Assembly (NCBI GenBank): GCA_965223485.1
Contig: OZ244993.1
Coordinates: 1,426,001 to 1,490,000, forward strand
Source: VXPQ01 sp965223485
GTDB taxonomy: Bacteria > Bacteroidota > Rhodothermia > Rhodothermales > VXPQ01
Direction: 5' to 3'
Length of the DNA: 64,000 nt
Under the pieces are notes generated by a model. It searched no databases, was not told where the DNA came from, and worked only from the letters and a program-made list of their open reading frames with translations. Shown piece by piece: positions 36,062-44,269 of this stretch (the stretch's first letter is position 1; each line of letters starts with the position of its first letter). The translations under genes and the position numbers were made by a program.

Positions 36062-36889
36062 ATGGGGACAGAAGATGACGCCCGGCTTGGAGAGCGGGTG
36101 TCCGAGGGTGTGATCGCGTATGCGTTGGGCGAGGAGCCATGCACTGGAACCGGTATCAAGTGGAAATCCAACGAATTGGATGACGCTTTGGCTGGTTCTG
36201 TCATAAGCATTCTGCGTGACGATGCGGGTTTAGCGCTTATCAGGGAGGCACTGATGCCACTGGGCGAAACGGGGTTTGCAACTGAGCGCATTAACGAATT
36301 GGCTACAAAGGGGGTGAGGAATTGGCGTGTTGGCGAGGCCATAGCTGAGGCATATCTGAAAGATTGGAGGGGGTGTGATTTTCCGTGGTCGATGTGTTGG
36401 GATGCACGCCGATCAGGCGCAAGTCTTCCCGGCGCCGATCTTGTGGGCTTCGCGATAGAAGGGGAAGGTTACCGTCTGGTTTTCGGTGAGGTGAAAACGT
36501 CGTCGCAGGCGCGTTATCCCCCGGGGGTGATGGATGGCGAATCGGGGCTTCGGCAACAGATAAAGGACTTGCGCGATAATGTTAACCTTCGGGATGGGTT
36601 GATCGAGTATCTGACCGTTCGTTCTCTGTACGCTCCATGGCACGGCTGTTTCATCCAGGCTGTGGGACGATACCTGAATAACGGAAGAAACGATGTTCAA
36701 TTGTATGGGGTATTGATCCGCGACGTACCCCCGGATGACCGCGATCTCCGAAACTCTGTATCAAAACTTGCTTCTAATCGCCCTGTAGGAATGAATATCA
36801 CATTCCTCGGGATATACCTGCCCGAAGGCCGGATAAACGATCTGGGTAAGGATGTTTTGGCGTTCATGCAGGGAGGTGACGAAGGATGA
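36062..36889 (+). CDS. HamA-like (DUF1837-type) nuclease of a Hachiman-like defense system
   Basis: A 275-residue protein with a PD-(D/E)xK-type core: Asp126 in PGADLVGF and Glu143-x-Lys145 in FGEVKTSSQ. The size, the nuclease-like core and a four-base overlap with a large DExH helicase gene fit HamA of Hachiman (DUF1837, also called AbpA). In that system the helicase partner restrains a DNA nuclease until phage infection alters the DNA. The assignment rests on architecture; divergence is high and other nuclease-helicase pairs remain possible. The first ~50 codons are duplicated upstream at 35136. GC content is somewhat lower than in the neighbouring housekeeping genes. Confidence 0.62.
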   Translation: MGTEDDARLGERVSEGVIAYALGEEPCTGTGIKWKSNELDDALAGSVISILRDDAGLALIREALMPLGETGFATERINELATKGVRNWRVGEAIAEAYLKDWRGCDFPWSMCWDARRSGASLPGADLVGFAIEGEGYRLVFGEVKTSSQARYPPGVMDGESGLRQQIKDLRDNVNLRDGLIEYLTVRSLYAPWHGCFIQAVGRYLNNGRNDVQLYGVLIRDVPPDDRDLRNSVSKLASNRPVGMNITFLGIYLPEGRINDLGKDVLAFMQGGDEG

Positions 36890-39800
36890 GCGTTACGCAG
36901 GAGTCATTGCACGAATTGGCGTCCCATTGGGCGCTCTCGGCCGTTGGCCAAGCTGATCTGGATAAGGCGGAACGGTTAATGAACGAACGCCTGGCGCACC
37001 ACGCCGTTGGTCGTCAAATTTTTTTCGACTTCACTGAGAATGGAGAGAATGGTCGTCGTCATGATGTGAATAATGAGGCCGAGGATGAATTGCTGGATCG
37101 GGTTGCTTTTGCCTATGAATTGGCTGCCATTGAAGGCTTGGAGGCATTGGCAAGTCCGACGGGGGAGGTCGGATCGTTGAGGAGGCAAGCAGTTGCCGCA
37201 TCATATAAAGCCTTCGAACTTCGTCGTCTTTTTCCGGTCCCGCAGGAGAATCTCGACCGCATCTTCTTTGTGTTGAGGCTGTCTGCCTTGGCTTATTGTG
37301 GAGACCGTTGGTCCGATCTGCGTCGTTGGTATGACGAGCACCCGGATAGTCTTGCTTCGCCCAGCGTAGCGGATATGCCATGGGATACCCGAGTGCTGTA
37401 CCGGCTCTTCGAATGCTGGATCAGGCTTTTTCGCAAGGACGGTTGGGACGATCTCGACAGGGTGCGTGAGATCATTGCCGGACTACGGGTTGACCAGCAG
37501 GAGTACGAGGAACGGCAGTTTGAAGGTGGATCCGATGCCGGGAACAGGACTATTGCCCTGAGATTGGTTGCCTTGTACCATTGGGCCAAGGCAACCGAAA
37601 TACTGGCCCGGTACATGTTGCAGGGCGACATGGCTGACCCGATGGCTCAACTCGATAAACACTTCGAGGCTGGCGTCAAGGCTGCCACTGCACTGGGCGA
37701 TGCGGGTCTGGATGTCCTGTTGCGTTGGCTTCACGCTACCGGGCACGCCATGGTCAGAATATCGATGTGGTGGGCCGTGCGCCGGGTCAATTCCAGGACA
37801 TCGGAATTTGTCCGATCATTGGGACGACGAGAACACCAGCCGATGTTTCAACTTCTTCCCCCGCAAAGGGCAGCTCTCCTTGAAGAAGGTCTTCTGGATC
37901 CGGCCAAGACGGCGATCGTGGTGGAGATGCCAACCTCTGGCGGCAAGACACTTTTAGCGCAGTTTCGCATTCTTCAGGCTCTCAACCAGTTCAAGGAAAG
38001 TGGCGGATGGGTTGCTTACGTAGCGCCTACACGGGCACTTTGCGCCCAGATCACCCGCCGCTTGCGCCGGGATTTTGAACCCATCAGGATTCGGATAGAG
38101 CAGTTGACATCGGCAGTTGAGGTGGATGCATTCGAGGACGAACTCTTAAGAGCGGAGGAGAATGCTTTCGATGTGCTGATTGCAACGCCGGAAAAGCTAT
38201 CGCTGGCGATTCGCAACAAGAGAATTTCAAGACCGCTGGCGCTTCTCGTCATGGACGAAGCCCACAACATGGAGGCTATCGGCCGCGGTTTACGGATCGA
38301 GCTTTTTTTGGCCACCGTAAAACGAGATTGCCCCGATGCTCATTTTCTCCTGCTCATGCCATTTGTCGAAAAAACCGACGATGTAGCGAAGTGGCTCGCT
38401 GATGACGTAGATGCGGGTAAGGCAATCAGCCTGGGGTCAACGGCATGGAGACCTAACGAGAGAATACTGGGTCTTTATCGAGCAGTGCCGGATGAATCGG
38501 AACGGGCGGGGTGGCGTCTTAAGTTCGAGACGCTGACAGTAACTCCCAAAGCAATGCATTTGAGAGGGACGCACCGCGTTGGTGGATGCAGGCCCATTGA
38601 CATTCCCAAGAGTAAAGTGCTTGCCAGGCAGGACAGGCAGGACGAGCAACGCAATTTGGGGCTTCAGGCAGGCGCTATGGCCTCCATTATGTCTCAACGA
38701 GGGACAAGCATTGCCGTTGCTAATCGAGTCAGTTCGGTTTGGGCAATGGCTCGAGTGCTGCAAAAGTCAATGCCGGTTATAGAGTATCCCGACGCGGACA
38801 CGAGGCTGGTTCAGGACTTCTTGCGTACCGAGATAGCGGACAACTTCGAATTGGTGGGTATGCTGGATCACGGCATAGGAGTGCATCATGCCGGTTTGTC
38901 GGACGAGACCCGCGCGCTCATGGAATGGCTTGCGGAGAATGGGCGTTTGAGGGTATTGTGTTCGACTACAACTGTGGCGCAGGGAATCGATTTTCCTGTT
39001 TCATCCGTGTTTCTGGCGTCGAGACATTTCCCCGGTCAATATGGGCAAGTCGAGATGACCCCCCGAGAATTCTGGAATCTGGCTGGTCGGGCCGGGCGCA
39101 TTGGACACGACAGCGTAGGCGTAGTAGGTCTTGCGGAAGGGCAGAATCGAGAAGAAACGATCAGGTTTGTTAGCCAGAGGACCGGGGCGCTCGTATCGAG
39201 ATTGGTTACTCTTCTTGACGATCTTGCCGAGCAGGGTGAGTTAGCAAATCTCTCTGGCGTACTTTGGCAAGATCAGTGGGAGGATTTTCGTTGTTATGTG
39301 GCGCATCTGTGGGCGGAGAAGAAGAATCTGGACGCTGTGCTTGCGGATTCCGAGCAATTGTTGCGATCTACCTATGGCTACACGATTCTTCGTGCCGATG
39401 CCGACCGGAAAGGGCATGCCGATGTGCTTTTGCAAGCTACTCGAGACTATGCTCAGGAGATTGCCGAAATGCCACCAGGAATGGCGACTCTTGCCGATGC
39501 TACCGGCTTTTCTCCAGAAGGCGTGAGCAAGGCCATGCAGGGGCTGGGCGGACTAGAGAATAGATTGCAACCTGACGATTGGATCCCGGACAGCCTATTC
39601 GGGGAGGCTGGCAGGATAGCAGATATCTTCGGGGTCATGCTCCAGGTACCGCAACTGGAACGTCAGTTCACGGATATCCTTGGCGGAGGGCGTGGGCAGA
39701 GTGCGTTGTCGGATGTCACTCGAGACTGGGTCAATGGGGAGCAAATCAAGGAAATTGCCACTCGATATTTCAGTGGTTCCAGGGATTCTGCCGACACCAG

Positions 39801-40203
39801 AGCGCTCACTGAGACCTGCCGGGCTATCTACAGGGCTATCGCCAACGGTGGTACGTGGGGTATTTCCGCTCTCAGTGCAATGGCGGGAGCAAGTAAGGAC
39901 ATCTCCGATAGCGATCGGCGGCGCATGGAAGTTCTGCCTGCTATGATTTACCATGGGGTCCGGTCCGAGGAGGGGGTTCTGATGCGCATGAACTCAGCGC
40001 CTCGGAGCGTGGCTGTGAAGATTGGCGATTTGTACAGGGAGTCTGTATCCGACGACAAAGGCCAGTACTCTATTGGTCGTGCACGAGACTTTCTCAGAGA
40101 CATGAAGGCTCCGGATTGGGGCCGCGTTCGTCCTGCTGAAGCTGCGCTGGATGGTGCTGGCTATCAGCGCGTATGGCGGATACTTTCTGGCGAGGCGCAG
40201 TAG
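36886..40203 (+). CDS. HamB-like Ski2-type DExH helicase
   Basis: A superfamily 2 helicase of 1105 residues. A ~320-residue helical N-terminal region precedes motif I MPTSGGKT at 348-355, motif II DEAH at 457-460, motif V (VLCSTTTVAQGIDFP, about 690-704) and motif VI NLAGRAGRIG (about 728-737). The helical C-terminal region ends near DWGRVRPAEAALDGAGYQRV. Motif layout is closest to Ski2/Brr2-like helicases such as HamB. It overlaps the nuclease-like gene by ATGA (36886-36889), implying translational coupling and a fixed ratio. Expected role: DNA sensing and control of the nuclease. A long intergenic gap separates it from the NERD helicase, which has its own promoter. Confidence 0.72.
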   Translation: MSVTQESLHELASHWALSAVGQADLDKAERLMNERLAHHAVGRQIFFDFTENGENGRRHDVNNEAEDELLDRVAFAYELAAIEGLEALASPTGEVGSLRRQAVAASYKAFELRRLFPVPQENLDRIFFVLRLSALAYCGDRWSDLRRWYDEHPDSLASPSVADMPWDTRVLYRLFECWIRLFRKDGWDDLDRVREIIAGLRVDQQEYEERQFEGGSDAGNRTIALRLVALYHWAKATEILARYMLQGDMADPMAQLDKHFEAGVKAATALGDAGLDVLLRWLHATGHAMVRISMWWAVRRVNSRTSEFVRSLGRREHQPMFQLLPPQRAALLEEGLLDPAKTAIVVEMPTSGGKTLLAQFRILQALNQFKESGGWVAYVAPTRALCAQITRRLRRDFEPIRIRIEQLTSAVEVDAFEDELLRAEENAFDVLIATPEKLSLAIRNKRISRPLALLVMDEAHNMEAIGRGLRIELFLATVKRDCPDAHFLLLMPFVEKTDDVAKWLADDVDAGKAISLGSTAWRPNERILGLYRAVPDESERAGWRLKFETLTVTPKAMHLRGTHRVGGCRPIDIPKSKVLARQDRQDEQRNLGLQAGAMASIMSQRGTSIAVANRVSSVWAMARVLQKSMPVIEYPDADTRLVQDFLRTEIADNFELVGMLDHGIGVHHAGLSDETRALMEWLAENGRLRVLCSTTTVAQGIDFPVSSVFLASRHFPGQYGQVEMTPREFWNLAGRAGRIGHDSVGVVGLAEGQNREETIRFVSQRTGALVSRLVTLLDDLAEQGELANLSGVLWQDQWEDFRCYVAHLWAEKKNLDAVLADSEQLLRSTYGYTILRADADRKGHADVLLQATRDYAQEIAEMPPGMATLADATGFSPEGVSKAMQGLGGLENRLQPDDWIPDSLFGEAGRIADIFGVMLQVPQLERQFTDILGGGRGQSALSDVTRDWVNGEQIKEIATRYFSGSRDSADTRALTETCRAIYRAIANGGTWGISALSAMAGASKDISDSDRRRMEVLPAMIYHGVRSEEGVLMRMNSAPRSVAVKIGDLYRESVSDDKGQYSIGRARDFLRDMKAPDWGRVRPAEAALDGAGYQRVWRILSGEAQ

Positions 40204-40294
40204 ATTTATCCCGGCATCGGAGAGGGTATTGCCACGACAGTGTGGACCGGTTAGGGCTGTTGCGATGAGGTTGTGCATCCCGGCAAATCCGCAT

Positions 40295-40323
40295 TTGACA
40301 TACATACTTTGAAGAAATATCTT
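40295..40323 (+). promoter_or_regulatory. Promoter of the NERD helicase gene
   Basis: TTGACA (40295-40300), 17-base spacer, TATCTT (40318-40323), about 36 bases before the start codon. The same two hexamers are used upstream of the XRE-ImmA gene. Confidence 0.6.
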
Positions 40324-40358
40324 ATGCAAAGGGATAATAGAAGCACGATTTTTAGGAT

Positions 40359-42260
40359 ATGAAGCGGATTATCGAACCATCGAAAGATCGACTGGGTCAT
40401 TTACCGACTCCATTGAACGATGGTGAAAAGAAGGTGTTGAATTTTTTGGAAAAATATTTGCCAATTGAATGGGAGATATATATTCAGCCTCCTTTAAATG
40501 GGCATAATCCCGATTTTATAGTCCTTAATCCCAAAGTGGGAATTGGCATTATCGAAGTAAAGGATTGGAATTTCAATTTTAGCAAGTTTGAATATTTCGA
40601 ACACGAAGGTAAATTATGGGCAAAGAATAAAAGAACTAGAAAAAAGGATTGTAGAAATAATCCGGTTGTAAAAATTCGATCTTACAAGGAAGCCGTTATG
40701 AATTTATACTGTCCCGGTCTTCTTGCCCAAAAGGGATACGGTATTATAGGATGTTCCTTGGTTTTTCCAAGTATTGAGCGAGGGGAGATTATAGAATTGA
40801 TCAAATCTCTTCAGAATGATGACGAACGCAAGTATTCAAAAATATATACCGTAGCAGGCTCTGACACACTAAGCAATGGGAATTTGGAGATATTATTACC
40901 TTTGGCTTCTCGTGATAGAGAAAGCAAGGCTATTTCGGAGGATGCTTGTCGTGTATTTCGCGGGTGGCTGCGTGAACCCGACAGTGCGCGAGAACAGTAT
41001 CAACCTATAAGGCTCGATGCCGATCAACTCAGGGCATCCCAAGGCAGAACCATGACGGGTTACCGTCGTGTACAGGGGCCCGCAGGATCAGGTAAGAGCG
41101 AAGTGGTGGCAAGGAAGGCTGCGCTTTTGGCTATGCAAGAAAAAAAGGTACTTGTGTCTTGTTACAACATTACAATGGTGAATTGGCTAAGAGATGCCAT
41201 TGCACGACATTTACGACAAGAATGTGGACAAGATGTCGGATTGCGAATAAAAGCGTGGCATTTTGTTAATATAATACACTTTCATGGATGGCTATATGAT
41301 TGTACCCGGGCCTTCGAAAAAAATAATTTTAATGAAGAAAATGAAGATCATGAAAAAAAAGAGAGTTGGTGGAATAGCCGGTGTAAGGAAATTATTGAGA
41401 CCTACAAAAGCCGAGATAGTCGTCTAAAGGAATATGATGCTATAGTTGTTGATGAGGGGCAAGATTTATCTTTGGATTGGTGGAATACGCTTGCATCTTC
41501 CGTCAAGGATGAAGGAGAGAGATTTTTGGCTTATGACAAGACACAGAACATTTATGGGCGTGCTCGGGTATGGACTGAAGAAGCAATGGAGGGCGCGGGT
41601 TTTTCTGGTAGGCCTATGTCTTTGAAGCATGGATATAGGTTAGCTCGTGAGTTGATACCAATTGCACAGGATTATGCCGATAATTTCATGAAAGGGGAAG
41701 AAGTTGTACTTCCCGATCCTGCTGGTCCTGATCTTTTTGATCAGAAACGGGTGCCACCACGTCTGCGATGGGTACAGATTGTTTCGGGAAAAAATTCCGA
41801 TGACGATCTTGTATTGAATATAGTTGATGAACTGGAGAAACAAATGATCGCTGTTTCTGATTTTGCTTCTTTTTCTGATTTTACTATCCTGGTACAGGAT
41901 CACTCTATGGGGGAGGTATTAGTTGAAAAAATGCAAAAAAAACTTGGTGTCAATGTCTTAGATATATTCGATAAGGATAAGAATAACTCTCGTAGAAAGA
42001 AAATGTGCTTTTATAAAGGAACGCCGAAGATGAAAGCATCCACAGGTCATAGTTACAAGGGATGGGAAACCAGTCATTTATTGGTTTTTTTTCAATCTTT
42101 TTCTTTTAACGATGAAAACGAGGAACAAAAATGCCTTTTTTATGTGATGTTTACCAGATTGAAAGATCAGCCCACAGGTTCTAGTTTGACAATTGTGTGT
42201 GCGGAGGATAGCTTGCGATCTTTTGGCCGAAAATGGTTTCCTGATTTTGTTGAGATATGA
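40359..42260 (+). CDS. NERD nuclease-like domain fused to UvrD/Rep-type helicase
   Basis: In this 633-residue protein, residues ~20-125 form a NERD (nuclease-related) domain with Asp52 in NPDFIV and Glu66-x-Lys68 in IIEVKDW, the expected catalytic triad. A superfamily 1 helicase follows: Walker A GPAGSGKS at 240-247, DEGQD at 365-369, motif V-like SYKGWETSHLLV and motif VI-like FYVMFTRLKD. Base composition is markedly AT-rich compared with the rest of the window, with many A-runs, a sign of recent transfer. NERD-helicase proteins are frequent in defense islands. Placement directly after the HamA/HamB pair suggests either a third component or an independent anti-phage gene; its own promoter favours the latter. 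Confidence 0.85.
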   Translation: MKRIIEPSKDRLGHLPTPLNDGEKKVLNFLEKYLPIEWEIYIQPPLNGHNPDFIVLNPKVGIGIIEVKDWNFNFSKFEYFEHEGKLWAKNKRTRKKDCRNNPVVKIRSYKEAVMNLYCPGLLAQKGYGIIGCSLVFPSIERGEIIELIKSLQNDDERKYSKIYTVAGSDTLSNGNLEILLPLASRDRESKAISEDACRVFRGWLREPDSAREQYQPIRLDADQLRASQGRTMTGYRRVQGPAGSGKSEVVARKAALLAMQEKKVLVSCYNITMVNWLRDAIARHLRQECGQDVGLRIKAWHFVNIIHFHGWLYDCTRAFEKNNFNEENEDHEKKESWWNSRCKEIIETYKSRDSRLKEYDAIVVDEGQDLSLDWWNTLASSVKDEGERFLAYDKTQNIYGRARVWTEEAMEGAGFSGRPMSLKHGYRLARELIPIAQDYADNFMKGEEVVLPDPAGPDLFDQKRVPPRLRWVQIVSGKNSDDDLVLNIVDELEKQMIAVSDFASFSDFTILVQDHSMGEVLVEKMQKKLGVNVLDIFDKDKNNSRRKKMCFYKGTPKMKASTGHSYKGWETSHLLVFFQSFSFNDENEEQKCLFYVMFTRLKDQPTGSSLTIVCAEDSLRSFGRKWFPDFVEI

Positions 42261-42400
42261 ATGTAGTTGCCAGGCTCGTGGGCCTGTCCCATACACTGCG
42301 TTGTAAGCGTTCAGAGGATTAAAAAACGTGCAGGTCCGGAATCGCCGACCACAGGATAAGCAGGGAGCCCCGTCCAAATCACGCTTTCCCGCCGCTGCGG

Positions 42401-43978
42401 TCACGATCCGTCGGTATCTTCTTTTTCGCAGCCGAGACCGTTCTTGTCCGGATCCAGTTCCAGCGGGTCCTCCCGCGTGACGGTAAAGTTGCGGTAGGGT
42501 AGCCTGTCGCAGGATACCTTTCCCCGCGACGGCAGGCACACAAACCAGTCCGGATAGCTCCAGTCGCACCACTGGTAGCGCATCATCGGGTACGCGTTGC
42601 GGAGTTCTTTGTACTCGTCCCGGGTCACAATGCGGTGCGGGGGCAGTTCCGGCAGCGGCAGCGGGTCTTCGCCGCATCCGGGATCTGCGTCATCCGCCAG
42701 GTCATCAAAGTCGTTGTCCACGCCGTCTGTGCACGAGGCGCCGGAGTCCCGTGACTCGGGATCGGGGCGAGTGTGGGGCCTCTGCCATTCTTCCGGGATG
42801 CTCTTCCATATGTCGTCAAAGTAGCGGTCAAACTGCCGGGCGAGCCTCCTGCTTTGCACCAGGAGTGAGTTTTCGTCGTTGGCGTACATCCCCGCAGATG
42901 TCCAGTTCATGGAGCCGAGCACCAGGCTGGCGCCGTCCACAGAGGCCGCCTTCATGTGCATTTTGCCGCCCCAGTTTTCAACCTTTACCGGTATGCCGGC
43001 CTCCCGCAGTATTTCATGTTTCGAGTAGCCGTTTTTGGCTGACGTCGCGTCAATGACGACGCGCACCTTGACCCCGCGCCTGTGGGCGGCAATAAGGTTG
43101 GCGGTCACGTATTTATCGGTCAGGAAGAAAACCGACACATTGATATTGCTGCGGGCCCGTGCAACAAGGCTGCCCACGCCGTAGCGGAGCGAGGCGTCCT
43201 GGGGCGAAAACCATGTGGTCAGCCTGCCGCTCCCGAGCTCGAACTCCTCCACGCCGTCCGATTCCTTATCGCAGGTCGAACCCCGGTTCCAGAGGCGTTC
43301 AAACTCGTCCGTGTACACCCGGGCCACATCCTCGGAATGCACAACTACTACGGCATTCGAGTTGTAGCCGCCGGTCCCGGAATTGGAAATATTGGCCGAC
43401 CCCGTCCAGACGTGGCTGTTGTCCACAACAAAAAATTTGTTGTGCATGATTCTGTTGGAGTTTTCTATCTCCTCCCGCGAGGCATGGCCGCCCACCAGGA
43501 CACTGTCCTCTCCCACGTTGTAGGCCAGGCACTGCAAAGGGCCTTCAAACCCTTCAGGCCGCTCGCAACCCGGCTCTCCCGAGAATTCCTGCAAACAGGC
43601 CTGCTCGCGCACGAAGTCGTCCCGGATGGTACCGATGCGGCGTATCCATTCTTCTGTGGAACTGTAATAGTTGTTGTCCTCCCTGTCCTTATCCACCACG
43701 CCGCGCACCGGGACGCCCCGCTCCTGCGCACGCAGGACAGCTTCCAGGACATCGGTCTGCAGCCGCGCTCCGTAGACGGCAAAGTCCACCGAATTTTCCG
43801 CGGAGTCCAGAAGCTCGATCAGTTTCAGGCAGATACGGCTCTCGCAGCGGTCTGCGGGGCTGTCAAACTGCAGCGGGTGCTGCAGGATGAGTTCAATATC
43901 ATGGTCCTGGCCCCGCGCCACAGGCGCCGCCATAAGCACGGCCACTGCCAGAGACCAGCATCGTATGTTCATGACCAT
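42401..43978 (-). CDS. Secreted phospholipase D-like protein with Excalibur-like C-terminus
   Basis: From the ATG at 43978 (about 525 residues; a second ATG two codons later is equally possible) there is a signal peptide ending VARGQDHD. Two HxK(x4)D motifs of the phospholipase D superfamily follow: His179/Lys181 in MHNKFFVVDNSHVWTGSANIS and His341/Lys343 in KMHMKAASVDGASLVLGSMN. These form one active site acting on phosphodiesters (lipid or nucleic acid). The C-terminal region has a calcium-type CTDGVDNDFDDLADDADPGC segment and ends DPDKNGLGCEKED, resembling an Excalibur domain. The protein should be secreted or periplasmic. Longer starts up to 44131 lack a signal sequence at the front. Stands alone between the defense island and aconitase. 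Confidence 0.87.
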   Translation of the reverse strand: MVMNIRCWSLAVAVLMAAPVARGQDHDIELILQHPLQFDSPADRCESRICLKLIELLDSAENSVDFAVYGARLQTDVLEAVLRAQERGVPVRGVVDKDREDNNYYSSTEEWIRRIGTIRDDFVREQACLQEFSGEPGCERPEGFEGPLQCLAYNVGEDSVLVGGHASREEIENSNRIMHNKFFVVDNSHVWTGSANISNSGTGGYNSNAVVVVHSEDVARVYTDEFERLWNRGSTCDKESDGVEEFELGSGRLTTWFSPQDASLRYGVGSLVARARSNINVSVFFLTDKYVTANLIAAHRRGVKVRVVIDATSAKNGYSKHEILREAGIPVKVENWGGKMHMKAASVDGASLVLGSMNWTSAGMYANDENSLLVQSRRLARQFDRYFDDIWKSIPEEWQRPHTRPDPESRDSGASCTDGVDNDFDDLADDADPGCGEDPLPLPELPPHRIVTRDEYKELRNAYPMMRYQWCDWSYPDWFVCLPSRGKVSCDRLPYRNFTVTREDPLELDPDKNGLGCEKEDTDGS

Positions 43979-44269
43979 AGCGGCATACGTGGAATGGTAT
44001 GCGGCGAGCCGCATGTCATCGTTCAATCTGCACCCACTTTTGACGCGGCTTGCGTTCATCGCCCGTATTTCAGGGCAAGTGTGTTCTCTGTTCGGCTGAT
44101 TCGTCGCCGGGAAACCTTTGCGGAAGTGCAAGTAGCGTTATTGGCTCCCTGCCGATCTTCCCGATAACCTGTGCAGCGTTACCCCCGGGCATTTCCGGAA
44201 TTTTCTCTAAAGGCGGGCCCGCATTGCTTCGCTGGCGCCCGACCTCGATAAAATCACCCCCTCACCCCC

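Larger units (their letters stand above)
34786..36205 (+). repeat. Diverged duplication flanking the small secreted-protein gene
   Basis: Copy 1 covers the end of hyuB (34786-34972), the intergenic TAGTCCATGGAACGTTGC region (35024-35080) and the start of a HamA-like frame (35134-35280). Copy 2 covers 35886-36040 and 36060-36205 in the same order. Identity is roughly 70-80 percent with deletions. The gene at 35340-35873 lies between the copies. Confidence 0.75.

Noticed and set aside
43082..44167. 361-codon plus-strand frame opposite the phospholipase D-like gene
   Set aside because: No domain; the minus strand has two HKD motifs and a signal peptide.
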